From Sesamum alatum (lineage: Eukaryota > Streptophyta > Magnoliopsida > Lamiales > Pedaliaceae): a DNA stretch of 64,000 bases. Under the pieces are notes generated by a model, which worked only from the letters and a program-made list of their open reading frames with translations, made no database searches and was not told the origin of the DNA. Where the stretch lies: contig JACGWO010000011.1 of assembly GCA_034509735.1 (NCBI GenBank), positions 16,901,573 to 16,965,572 of the forward strand. Reading direction: 5' to 3'. Below are positions 23,200-34,842 of this stretch, piece by piece; positions within the stretch are counted from its first letter, which is position 1; every line of letters starts with the position of its first letter. The position numbers were made by a program, and so were the translations under genes.

Positions 23200-26100
23200 A
23201 TGATTAAGATCATACTCTGGAATGTCAGGGATATTGGTAAAATTTCTAAACAAAATATTCTGCTCGATATGCTTGCCGAACACAAACCACATGTACTTTT
23301 TCTTCTTGAGCCATTTGTACAGCTGAATGACAACACTTTTGTTAGAAGACTAGGATTCCACTTTACATACTCTAATGTGAATAACAAAATTTGGTGTCTT
23401 GCTTCACAGGCCTTTAACATACATATCATGATAGATAATCCACAATTTATTCATGTGAAAATTAGCTCTAACACACTCCCTAAGGAGATATATTGTACCT
23501 TTGTTTATGCTAAGTGTAGCAGGACCCCCAGACGTATCATATGGGAAGAACTACATTATATCTCAACATCTCCCAACCCCTGGCTGGTGGGAGGAGATTT
23601 CAATACCTTCCTCAACAACTCAGAGAACCAAGGAGGAAACACCGACCAACTCGGCCACAGGGAAGACTTCAGGGACATGATTATCGAGACTGGCCTTCTG
23701 GATGCAGGGTTTGAAGGTTCCCCATTCACCTGGACCAACAACAGAGTGTGGAGAAGGCTTGACCGAGTCCTCTACTCTAGTGAATGGATAGACATTTTTA
23801 ATTGTACAAGGGTCTCCCATTTAGCCAGACGCACATCAGACCATTACCCCTTGCCTATCACCTATACTCTCAAGAGGAAAGGGTACCATCTTCATTCAAG
23901 TTCCAGAACATGTGGACAAAACATCACAACTTTTCAGACATGATTGCACATAACTGGAGACCCCCCATACATGGCTACGGGATGTACAAGCTGCAACAGA
24001 AGCTCTATAGAATCAAGGACTGCCTGAAGACCTGGAATAAGAACACTTTCGGCAACATATTCAACATGTTGGAAGAAGCCAAAAAGAAATCAAATGAGGT
24101 AGAGCAGAACTTCGACAATCAGCCTACTGAGCAAAACCTCATACACCTAAATAGAAGCAATGCAGAACTGATCCAAGCACTTGCAGTTGAGGAGGAGTAT
24201 TGGAGACAAAAAAGTAACTGCAAATGGTTGGTGGAAGGGGAGAGAAATACCAAGTTCTTTCACTCTTTGGTCAAGAAGAAAAGAGTACTATCCAGAATTG
24301 TCGACAATGGGACAGAGATCAGCACACCAACTCCAATCAAACTATCTGCTGCAAATTACTTTGAACAGCTCCTCACCAATAACCATGCTTCAGAAAATGC
24401 CGATAATCTCCATTCAACTTTCCTCAAATCCCAGCAGAATCCCTAGCAGCACTGAACACTACACCCACATTGGAAGAAATCAGAGAGATAGTGTTTAGCA
24501 TCGACAGAAATAGCGTTGCAGGACCAGATGGCTTTAATTCAGTTTTCTTCCAAGAATGCTGGGAGATAATCAAAGAAGATGTTAAGGAAGTTGTTCTGGA
24601 CTTCTTCCATGGCATCCCCATACCAAGAAGCTTCATAGCTACGTCCATCATACTCATCCCTAGGTGGATTCGCCGCAATCATGGAACGACTTCAGACCAA
24701 TCTCTCTCTGTAATGTGACCAATAAGATATTATCCAAACTCTTGTACAAGAAAATGAATCAAGCCTTGCCACACCTTATATCCCCCAATCAGAGCGGCTT
24801 TGTACCAGGCAGACTGATCAGTGATAACATCCTTCTTGCGCAAGAGATTATCCATGACATTGATCACAAAACCGTAAAGGGAACCTAGCCATAAAACTTG
24901 ACATGCAGAAAGCATATGACAGAGTAAATTGGGATTTCTTGTATGGAGTTATGACACGTATGGGTTTTCCCCCCTCCTTTACAATCTCATCAAACATCTG
25001 TTGGAAAATTGCTGATTCACTGTTATTGTAAACGGGGACACATGTGGCTTCTTTAAGTCCAAGCATGGTCTGAGACAGTGGGACCCAATATCACCAGCAT
25101 TATTCCTGTTTGCAGCTGAGGCACTATCTAGAGGACTGGAACATCTGTACCAATGCAACCCGGGGATGTACTACAAAACAGGGAGTACCACTAAACTCTC
25201 ACACTTGGCTTATGCTGATGATGTCATTATCTTTACCAACTGTGAGGGAAAAAGCTTGACCACACTTATGTCCTTCTTGCAGAGATACAAAGCTGACTCT
25301 GGACAAAAAATCAATCAATTAAAAAGTTCCTTTGTACCCGAAAAAAAAAAAAAAAAAAAGCAAACCTTATAGCACAGAGGATAAAAAACATTACAGGATT
25401 TTACCTCAAAACACTCCCTATCACATACTTGGGGGCCCCTTTACACAAAGGTAGAAAGAAAAAATGTTATTCGAAGATTTGACTAATAAGATTTGTTCTA
25501 AAATTTCAGGATGGGAGCATCGACTTCTCTCATATGGAGGAAGACTGCAGCTGATTAGAAGCGTTCTTTCAACCATGCCTATCTACCTCCTGCAAGTCCT
25601 AAGCCCTCCTATTGGAGTCATACAAAAAAATAGAACAAATATTGGCAAAGTTCTTTTGGGGATCTAAAGAAAATCAAAGAAGGATCCACTGGACCAAATG
25701 GAGGAATATATGTTACCCATACGAAGAGGGGGGACTTAGCATCAGGGACTTGAGAGAGGTAGTCAAAGCCTTTTCACATAAGCTCTGGTGGAGATTCGGA
25801 TCTAACAATTCCCTTTGGGCTCACTTCCTGCTAAACAAATATTGTAAGAGGAAATCTCTAACATGTGTCAGGATTAATACTAATGACTCCCCTATCTGGA
25901 AAAGAATGTGTAAAGCTCAGGCGGCAACACAAAGCAACATATTTTGGACACTAGGACATGGAGAAGCCGGTTTTTGGCGGGACTGGTGGATCAAGGAAAG
26001 CACACTTCAGGAGCTCACAGGGATCTCCAACCCGGTCTACATCCCGGTGAATTGATTTTGGACAGACAAGCAGTGGAACATTGAGAGATTGCAGCAAGTG

Positions 26101-27297
26101 CTCCCTCCAAACCTCATTCCTACCGTTACAGCTGTACCTATTAGCCAGGATTCACAAGACCAAATGCACTGGAGGCTAACTACCAATGGATCTTTCTCTA
26201 CCTCATCGGCTTGGAACCACATCAGAGATCACAGGGCTATCCAACCATTCTATCAAATGTTGTGGTCTCCCCTTCTGACACCATCTATATCCATCTACAA
26301 CTGGAGGCTTGCCAAATCATGGCTACCAGTGGAAAAAAGACTCCAATCCAAAGGAATCCACATGGCCTCTAAATGTTATTGTGGTAACGACGAGGAAACT
26401 CTTAACCACCTCTTCATGGAGTGCCCTGAAGTCCTCCCTATTTGGAAATTCTTCGCCACGAAATTCCAGGTCACTCTCCCACATACAGAGGTCATCCAGA
26501 CATACATAATGGCCTGGAAAAGGTCCAACGGAGTTAAGACTCGGCTCAAAGAGATAATTCCAGCTATCATTTGCTGGTACATTTGGAAAGCACGAAATGA
26601 GGTAAGGCATGAAGGAGCCACATTCAGATACGACACCATCAGACATAAAATCATGACACACATACACCTACTAAACAAAAGTAAATTGTTGAAAGAAGAA
26701 CACCTATTGGGAGATCAGCTTGCCGCCAGAAATCTCAACATCCATATCCAACCCAAAGGAAAACAGATCACCACCGCAAAAGTTCACTGAACCAAACCTG
26801 AGGCTGGATGGACGAAACTCAATACAGATGGAGCATAAAAGGGAAACCCAGGACCTTCAGGAGCTGGTGGCATCCTCAGAGATCACCGTGGGAGAGTCCT
26901 TTTTGCCTTCTTGGAGCCATTGGGATACTCGACCAGTACTCAGGCGGAGCTCAAAGCCATACTGAGGGGGCTTCAAATATGTGTGGATAAAGGGGTCAAT
27001 AAGATTTGGATAGAGACTGATGCAACATATATCATCAGTCTGATCTCACCTCCTACCAAAGGAGCTTGGATGTTCCATAACACACTTCAACAAATAAAAG
27101 GCCTATTGAGACATATGGAGTTCAAAATCTCACACATATTTAGAGAAGGTAACCAAGCAGCGGATCACCTTGCAAATCAAGCCTGCACAGAGGAAACTTC
27201 CCAGGTACTCACAGAGGTCCAGCTAAGGGGTAAGATAAGAGGTATAATTTACTTTGATGCTATTGGCCTTCCTTATCTTCGTATTAAGCACAAATAG
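23200..27297 (+). pseudogene. LINE ORF2: endonuclease, reverse transcriptase, RNase H
   Basis: Domains in order, over at least six frames. An APE-type endonuclease spans 23200-23880 (ILWNVRD, GGDFN, SDHYP). The reverse transcriptase runs from about 24470 to 25360 (NSVAGPDGF, FRPISLCN, NQSGFVPGR, catalytic YADD at 25211-25222). Thumb and zinc-finger reverse transcriptase regions lie at about 25660-26460 (NWRLAKSWLPV, CYCGNDEETLNHLFMECP). A plant-type RNase H lies at about 26800-27290 (ELKAILRGLQ, WIETDA, NQAADHLANQA) with its first motif broken by a stop. An A19 run at 25341-25359 interrupts the reverse transcriptase frame. It is not functional. Confidence 0.9.
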
Positions 27298-27602
27298 TAC
27301 TAACAGTTTTAGTCTTTGTCAGGGATTGAAACTAATTAGTACTTCTCTGTTGCTCTGCCATTGTAGATTTTTGCTATTGTTCTTCATTCTATGACCTGCT
27401 CACTTGGGATATCTACTGTTATTAATCCTTGCGTGAATGCTTACTTGAATAGTGGCCATCTGGCCTGTATATGTGGTATCTCTAGCAAGGTTTTTGATTT
27501 TGGCACTATAAATATCTTGTTTAGCTGGGTGCTGGGCTACACACTGTTTGGAAAATACTTTTTGACATACAGAATACATCCACCCAGACTAATATTTTGA
27601 AA

Positions 27603-27805
27603 AGCAGTACTCTCGCTTGGATTTGTTTCGTTGATTACTCATGTAAGGAAGTAGTACTCCTTGTTTATGCTTTCATATTCATTGTTAAGGAGTAGTACTC
27701 CTCCTTTATGCTTTTAGTCTCATCTTTGGGTTTTTTGTAAGGGAGTAGTACTCATCGTTTATGCTTTTGTCGTAGACTCAAGGGAGTTAGTACTCCCCGT
27801 TGTAT
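27603..27805 (+). repeat. Repeats in the LINE 3' untranslated region
   Basis: Four to five spaced units of about 45 bp around AAGGGAGTAGTACTC followed by TTTATGCTTTT (near 27603, 27645, 27690, 27738, 27780). Confidence 0.75.
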
Positions 27806-27859
27806 ATATTCTTCTCTGATGGATTAATGAAAAAGGGATGGGGACCCCGAAAAGATCCC

Positions 27860-27873
27860 CCACCCCTAGGTGG
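27860..27873 (+). other. Hairpin at the LINE 3' end
   Basis: CCACC-CCTA-GGTGG forms a 5-bp stem 15 bases before the 3' end of the element. A 3'-end stem-loop near the A tail can serve reverse transcriptase recognition in LINEs; here that is inference. Confidence 0.5.
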
Positions 27874-27901
27874 TTTTCCTTAAAAAAAATGTCTAACAAT
27901 T

Positions 27902-28348
27902 TAGCTGATTTTTTTTTTTCAAAACACAAATCTAATAACAACACACGAGGCCAGATGGCTATAAGTCCATGCGTTTGAATCCTTCGTGTGGGTTGTTGTT
28001 TTATTTTAATAATAATTTATGATTAATTACAAATATTTTTATTAATTATATAATTATTATTAATTAAAATTGTGATATAATTATAATCAATTTACTTAAA
28101 TAAAAAAAGAAAATCTTTCAGACATAGCGCCCATTAACCTACTCCATCTCAAATTTGCCGAAAAGCTTTTCTGAAAAGATTTCCAAACAAATCCAAATCA
28201 AAGGTTACACGCGAATTACCCTAATCCTTTTCCAATTACCCACACGACGCGCTAAAATGGTGTCGTTCTTTATTGCTCCGCCTATTCGTCAAACCCTCTC
28301 CCATTTCTCCACAGATAGTAGCCTCTTTTCCACTTCTGCTCAGCAACT
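27902..28348. other. Spacer and 5' region of the NFD6-like gene
   Basis: Holds an 11-12 bp imperfect hairpin (27937-27997) with a B-box-like GTTTGAATCC in its loop, then AT-rich DNA. From about 28140 it is probably promoter and 5' untranslated region of the next gene. Confidence 0.4.
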
Positions 28349-29654
28349 ATGGCGTCCTCAAGAATTGTCGCCAGATTATCATCTCGGTTACAACCTTTTG
28401 CTCTCAAGCTCAACTCCCAAAATGCTTCGGTCTTATCCAACAACTCTTCTCTGCTGAAATCCGCCTCACAGTCCGCCATTAACAGACGCTTGTCTCTCAT
28501 CTCACGGTTAGAAATGGAAATTTTCCCTAATTAATGCGCTATTCGCCAACATTGGGCGAGAACTTTATTTTGGTACAGTTGATGTAAAATTATCTGATTT
28601 TTGGTTGTGTTGGGGTGGATTATTAGGTTACCGGTGGAGTTGAGTAGCTTGGAGACTATGATGCCATTGCACAGCGCAATTGCCTCAGCGCGATTGCAGT
28701 CAAGCTTGTCTCTTGAGTCGCAGACATGGGGTTTAGTTCCTCAAGGTGTGTATTTCTTCATTGCTTTTAGTTGAATCTATGTACCTCCTTTTGTGATGGT
28801 TGTGCGTATATCCTGATTATTGTGATTAATGTGTTGTGATTTCGGACTTAATGTAAGAGTACCTTATGCATTCTTCTGGGCTGCAAAGTGGTGCTTTCTT
28901 TACCCTGTAATTGGTGACTATTCGTCTCGGGAGTGTAATTAATTACTTGAAATGGTTTTACACCATCACAACATAAAATAGACTGAAGAATGAATTCATG
29001 ATGGCTTATATAACAATGATTATTGCTTCATGGATTACTTTTCACTACCATTTTATGTGCCTTGGGCTTACTAGTATAGTTGATTTTGGAACTACATGAC
29101 ATTTTAAATCAACCGGGACTGTTCCAATCCTAATTTCTTGCAATTTGAGCATCATCTTACATTAGTATGTAAATGATAAGTTGATTTGCTTGGCACCTGA
29201 TCGGCGATCAGAACTGCTTCTTTCTCTCTCAATTGTCTTGGAGCTACAGATCGCGTTAGTAATGTCGCTGAAGATTCTATAATCTGTACAAAGAAGTCCT
29301 AAAGTATAACCAGTATCATCTATGGTGACTTTGTTTGTATACGTTTAACGTAAATATAATCCTTGATTCCAAAACCTTGCTTGGGCTTTAACATGTTACT
29401 GCACTTTGTGTTATTTTCTGTTGGAGGAAAAGAATCCTATTTTTCTTTTATCGCTCTAATAGATGCTCATTTGACATTATAGTGAGTGGCAAACAATTCT
29501 CATAAAACTTAGGCGGTAGGTGTTATGACATTCCAAATTCAAACTCTATGTTCTTAGATAAAATAGTATAAGGAGTTAAGTCGACAATTGCTAATGGAAG
29601 TATACCCACCCATACTATAGTTGATGACTGATCTTGAACTTGGCATCTCTCTCT

Positions 29655-29685
<31 letters not shown>

Positions 29686-31093
29686 ACATGGATAAGCAGC
29701 AGAACAAAAAATACCAATGGACTATATCCTAGTTTAATCCCTTGAGCAATCTAATTGAAATTTTACTGAAGGCTTAAGCTAGAGAAAGACTATACGATAT
29801 GGTAATCTCCACCTTTTTGGATATTTCCTGCATTCTAAACAAATTTGATGAAGCTGTAGTCAGTCATATAAAAGTCATGCCTATTACTCTTACTTTTATG
29901 TCCGGCTTTTTCAGATGTTGGTCATTGCAAGTTGTCATGCATAGTTGAAACTGTGAGTGATTGGTTAACGCACATTACCACAATGAAGAGGTTTTGTAAT
30001 TCTGAGGTTGTGAAAGAAACACGAAAGAAATGCCCCGACGACATAAGATCGTCTTTTAACCCTGTCAATAGCATAATCGAACAATTATCTTAAACTTTTG
30101 GTCAGAAAGCCAAAAAGACACGATTTATATTTGTCTCTTCTCCTTTCCTTTGGAAGTTGTACATGTGACAATAAGCGTAAGTTGGGCTGTTGAACCTTTT
30201 AAAAGGATGAAATTGGCTTTCAAAGGAAGGTGGTGGTAGTCAGCATTCTTTTAGTACTAGTTATGAACAGTTACTCAAGATCGTAATGCCTATTACACTT
30301 AGGCCCCGTTTACTTCGAGGACGGAATTAAACGAGTGATAGGACTATCTTGAACTAAATGAATGATTAAAAAGCCCCGTATAAATGGTATGGTGTTTATT
30401 TACATGTACCATTAGATTCTGATAAAATCTGTGAAGTGTTTACTTGTGTTAGATGGCAAAATTACCCATTAGCCCGTCACTCAAAAGAATATAGAGATAA
30501 GATTGGTGTGAGCTCTCTCAATGCCATCTACCACTATTACGTACGGTAAAACAGACATTTGCCAAAGCATTTATTGTTGTATTATTCACATGATAACTTA
30601 TACCACCACCGTTGGTAGTATAAGTTATGCAAGTGTAACAGTAAATAATACAAGGTCCTGTAATTGTACAGAGCCCCAATACATGAAAGTAAACAATATA
30701 TTATCCTATACTAATTTTCTTATTCATGCTAATACATCAAAGTAAATGGGGCCTTATGTGCTTATGAAATGACTGTTTACTTATACTGACAGCATTGAAG
30801 TTCTTTAATATTTCATAGTACTGGAAGAAAATAAATCAAGTAATTAAAAGCTTCTAGTCTGTTACAAATTCTTTCCATTTCTTGTTAAAGTGTGCTCTTA
30901 GGCAGAAAAAAGTTAACACCCCTCTTTCTGCGATCTTGGGAATTTCACTGGTACAGTCAACTTGACACTAGCATTTATGACCTGGTGGATTTATGATGTT
31001 GTTCAAGCTTTTCAAGAGGTATTTTGTACTATCGGCCTTGGTATTAATGCTTTCTTTCCCTGAATTGTCACAGGTATCTCAATGCCTTTATAG
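28349..31093 (+). CDS. NFD6/NOXY-like small mitochondrial protein
   Basis: Three exons are inferred: 28349-28506, 28627-28745 and 31074-31093. All junctions are GT-AG and in frame, giving 98 residues. The first exon encodes a Ser/Arg-rich, acid-poor presequence typical of mitochondrial targeting (MASSRIVARLSSRLQPFALK). Exon 2 carries the family core RLPVEL...TMMPLHSAIASARL and WGLVPQ, known from Arabidopsis NUCLEAR FUSION DEFECTIVE 6 and NONRESPONDING TO OXYLIPINS relatives. The last exon adds only GISMPL and the stop. Family members act in mitochondria and affect polar nuclear fusion or oxylipin response; the molecular role is unknown. Other 3' exons may exist, since intron 2 is 2.3 kb and holds a MITE. 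Confidence 0.8.
29642..29686 (+). repeat. Microsatellite (CT)n(GT)n
   Basis: A short CT run followed by about 13 GT units in intron 2 of the NFD6-like gene. Confidence 0.9.
30302..30753. mobile_element. Tourist-like MITE in the NFD6-like gene intron
   Basis: Perfect-looking terminal inverted repeats GGCCCCGTTTACTT and AAGTAAATGGGGCC (one mismatch), flanked by TTA at 30299-30301 and 30754-30756. At 452 bp with no coding capacity it is a PIF/Harbinger-derived MITE. Confidence 0.85.
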
Positions 31094-32690
31094 TTCTGAG
31101 CAAGACTTTGCTGAGGCAAGGGCTCATCTCTGATCAGTAGTGATGTAGATCACAGCTTCACTCTTTTCTTTATGTTCAGAAACAAAAATGGTTTTGATCA
31201 ATTGCAATAACATCAACTACAAAGAGTGTTAATGTTTTCCTTTGGTTGCAACTATCGCTTTTCATTTAGACGCTGTTGTTTTGTATGCTTCTCTCCAAGA
31301 GGTGAAATTTTCGTTACTGTGAAGGTTGGTAGGCAATTTTTGACTAGCTATAGCAGAGAAATTTGGCAGCATGGCCATTATTATTCTAAAATGCTTATGC
31401 TGCTTTGATCTTATTCATGTCTACCAACAACATGACTTATAGTGTTTCGGAAACCAGTTAGCTCGGGTTGCATAATGAGTTATCTTTTGATGCGTCTGTC
31501 GTCAAAGACCAACCAAAAAGAAGGCCCAACACACTCATTCTGAGCACCCTTATATTGGTTGTGAATGAACTACAATGTTTTGCATGCAGCAATATACTGC
31601 TTTTGTGGTTACAGGGGACCAGGTACTTTTCTGAAATTTATAATGGGGTGGAGGGCTCAAGCATCCTAGTGATAGGTGAGCATTGATCTTTCTCCATTTG
31701 CTTCTTTTTTAAGTTAATAACATGCGTACATCGTAGAGTTGAATTGGACAATTCGTAAGGTTGTATTGGATAATTAGTCTTTCAAATACTATGCTATCCC
31801 TGTCTGAAAAAAGACAGAAAGAGGCAAGAAGGTCCTACAAAATTCTGCTTGTAGACATTGTTATTCTAAACTGTCTGATGTTATTATGGATGGCAGTATG
31901 TTTGGGTTACACTATGCCTCAAAGCCGCTTCACTTGGGTTTTTGAAACTGAGGCAACCATGAATGTACCACACCACTGATTTATGCATGGTATGATGGAT
32001 TCTTGTGAAGATCCATAAAGTACAACAAATGCTTGCGTTTCGATACATACGTTAGTATGTGAAGTTTTGAAGAGAATATTAAGTGTATAGATAAAATGAC
32101 AAGAGTTTCAATGTATGTAATGCGTAGTTAAAGGCCCATATGGTATCCGAAGCCTGCACGTGACTCGTCACAACTTATCCACGTGTCTTATGATCCAGCC
32201 ACGTGTATGCTGATACCACCGATGAGCACATGTTTTGCTCTAGTTGGTCCATGTGTCTTTCTCCTGGTTTAGCTGCATGTCCATGTGTAGCTGAGTCGGC
32301 ATGAGCCTTGCTTTTCAGCTATAATCTTGTCATTTCTGAGCTTCATAGTACTAAGCCTAACTTGCTAGGCCATTTTATTTGACTTAGGTTTAGTCGTTTC
32401 AAATTGGTCCATACTTTGGCCTGATCACAATAATGTGCCATCCTTCATTCCTATCCGATCTAACATCCAAATGAAATCCAACTATTATAGTAGATCTCAT
32501 TTCCTTCTACTTATAGTTGGACTGTTGGAGTATTTCCATGGTAAGATGGGACTCTCGAACGGCTTTGATGGTCCTGCTTAGCTAATGCGCCGATGCAGTA
32601 ACAAGTTGCTGCGAGGTACTTAAGGGAGTTTTCCATTTTTGTAAGTACTATTAGGAAGTGGGGACGTTGCAAGTGATTCGTATTATCATA
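31094..32690. other. 3' flank of the NFD6-like gene and unassigned DNA
   Basis: Probable 3' untranslated or alternative-exon DNA to about 32100, then a more GC-rich stretch of about 500 bp with clustered CACGTG motifs. No coding gene is recognised. Confidence 0.4.
32157..32205. promoter_or_regulatory. Cluster of three G-box (CACGTG) motifs
   Basis: CACGTG occurs at 32157, 32180 and 32200, with two related CCATGTGT motifs at about 32249 and 32281. G-boxes bind bZIP and bHLH factors. No gene start is near, so they may belong to an old element. Confidence 0.4.
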
Positions 32691-34842
32691 ATAAAATTAT
32701 TATTTTATAATAATAAAATAAAATAATAAATAAAAATATGTTAATTAAATTTAACAGGTACTTTATAAGTAAAAAATATTAATGTTACAAAGTAAAAGAA
32801 CACAATTAAAAAATAAAATATTTTTCTCCACTTTAATTATTAATTTATATTATAAATTATAATTTTTCTACTTGTAATATGTGCATCCTTTTAGTATAAG
32901 TAACTCCCAATTCATATAAGTAAATCCCTTTCATATAAGTAAATTTGGGTCAAGTGAATTATATACATACACAACAAAGACACAAAAACAGACACAGAGA
33001 CACACTCTATATGTATGTGTTTGTGTAGGATATAGTGATTGGTTTTTTAAAAATAGAGAAGTAATGCATATAAAAATTTAAGTATGTGCATCAAATGCTT
33101 TATGATATATCATGTACATAGCACTTTAAGTGCATTACATAAGACCAAGTGAAGTAATTTCATATGCCAAAATTCGGTACATGCAATTTCTTTCGCCTAG
33201 TCATAATAGTAATACATTTCTTAATAAAAATAATGAAAATAATTTTTTGAGTTTCTCTTTCTCTTTTTACTTTTAGATATTTCATCTTATTATTAGCTCT
33301 AATTAAAATAAAGCATAAAAGAAAATACAATAATGTATTATGGAATAAGCATATAAAAAGTCCTAATTTTTAACTGAATTTGTGATTATTCTAAACTTGT
33401 TTCACTTATGAAATAATATTTAAATTTTTTTGGTTAATCCTACAAATTTTGAAAAGAAAAAATATATAAATTAGTCATTTCATTTATTTTTCTTTTATTT
33501 TTTTAGTTCTTATATTAATTATCTTTAAGGTTATTTATAACATAATATTCTACTAATAGCCTCATTATAAAAATTTTATGTTATTCATCATGTCCAATGA
33601 GATTATAGAATAAAGTTCTAAATTGATAAAACCATTTGTAAAACAATTTAAAGTGGAATAATAAGTATTAAATTTTGAACTTAGATTATATAAAAATAAA
33701 TAATTACTTCAATTTGAAATATTTAATGTCAAAAATCAATCTAATTAAATATTTAAGAGCACAATTATTGATCTAATTACACAATTAATTAGACATCCAT
33801 AATTTTATTTTCTGTCAAATAAAAGTGTATTTATTATGTAATTTTAATAAGATTGTTTTAGTCATGACAAAAAAAACTAATTTTATTATAAAATTTAATT
33901 TTTGTTATATTAATCATATATAAGACGCATATATAATATCATCTTATAATCTAAATTAATTTGTCTCAATCTCCATTAGTTAACATAAAATGGAATACTA
34001 ATTAAATTACTTATTAGGGTAAACGATTCAACAATCTATATTTTGTGTTTAAGGTAATAATAGGCATTACAAAAAGTGTAAGAAAAGCAAAACATGTCAA
34101 GTTTATTTTAAATCTTAAAATCTTCTTTAATAATTTCTTGTAATAATAATTTATTTTTGTGGAATAACTCTACATAACTCAAAATATAGTTATAGAACTA
34201 TATTAAATTCCTACAACCAAAATGAGAATGAGTAAATAATTAGTACATAATAATTTAGAAAAAAAAATTATCTATATCTTTCTCTGATATTTTCATAAAG
34301 AAAATAATAAAATCAAATTACAAATATACCAAGAGAAAAGTATATTGAAAAGAATAATAAACAAATTATTAATTATTTTAAGTCTTTCTTTTTCTTTTAT
34401 CATTTATTCTTTTTATATTTTATGGACCATATATTATTTGATTAGCCTAATCAAGATAAAATATGAAAAAAAATAAAATAAATGTAATAGTTTAAAAAAA
34501 TTTACCGGTCTTACTTTTCTATATTTCTCTAAATCTGAATATTTAAAAAATAAAATAAAAATAAATCATTTCACAATTATTTACTCTATCGGAGCTCGTT
34601 AACATGAATATTTACAAATTTAAGTTTATAGTATAATAATTATAGAACTATTCAAGTAAATAAATATATGATGAACAATTAATCGGATATATAGAATTGA
34701 AAATGTGGATATCCAAATAATATCATAATTTAATATTTATTTCTTTATTTATTTAATCATTAATTTCTTTTTATTTAGTAGCAAAGTTCTCTAGAGTTAA
34801 AATTTTGTATTTTTTCTTATAAATTAATCTTACTTAATTCCA
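32691..34842. other. Extremely AT-rich spacer
   Basis: Over 2 kb of A/T-dominated DNA without recognisable coding segments, RNA genes or clear element ends. Confidence 0.6.

Larger units (their letters stand above)
22322..27888 (+). mobile_element. L1-type LINE, 5'-truncated and degenerate
   Basis: Flanked by a perfect 13-bp duplication ATGTCTAACAATT (22309-22321 and 27889-27901). It contains the end of ORF1, an ORF2 with endonuclease, reverse transcriptase, zinc and RNase H regions, a 3' untranslated region with short repeats, a small terminal hairpin and a short A run. Many frameshifts and stops make it inactive. The typical ORF1 zinc knuckle is absent, so the 5' end was lost at insertion. 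Confidence 0.9.
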
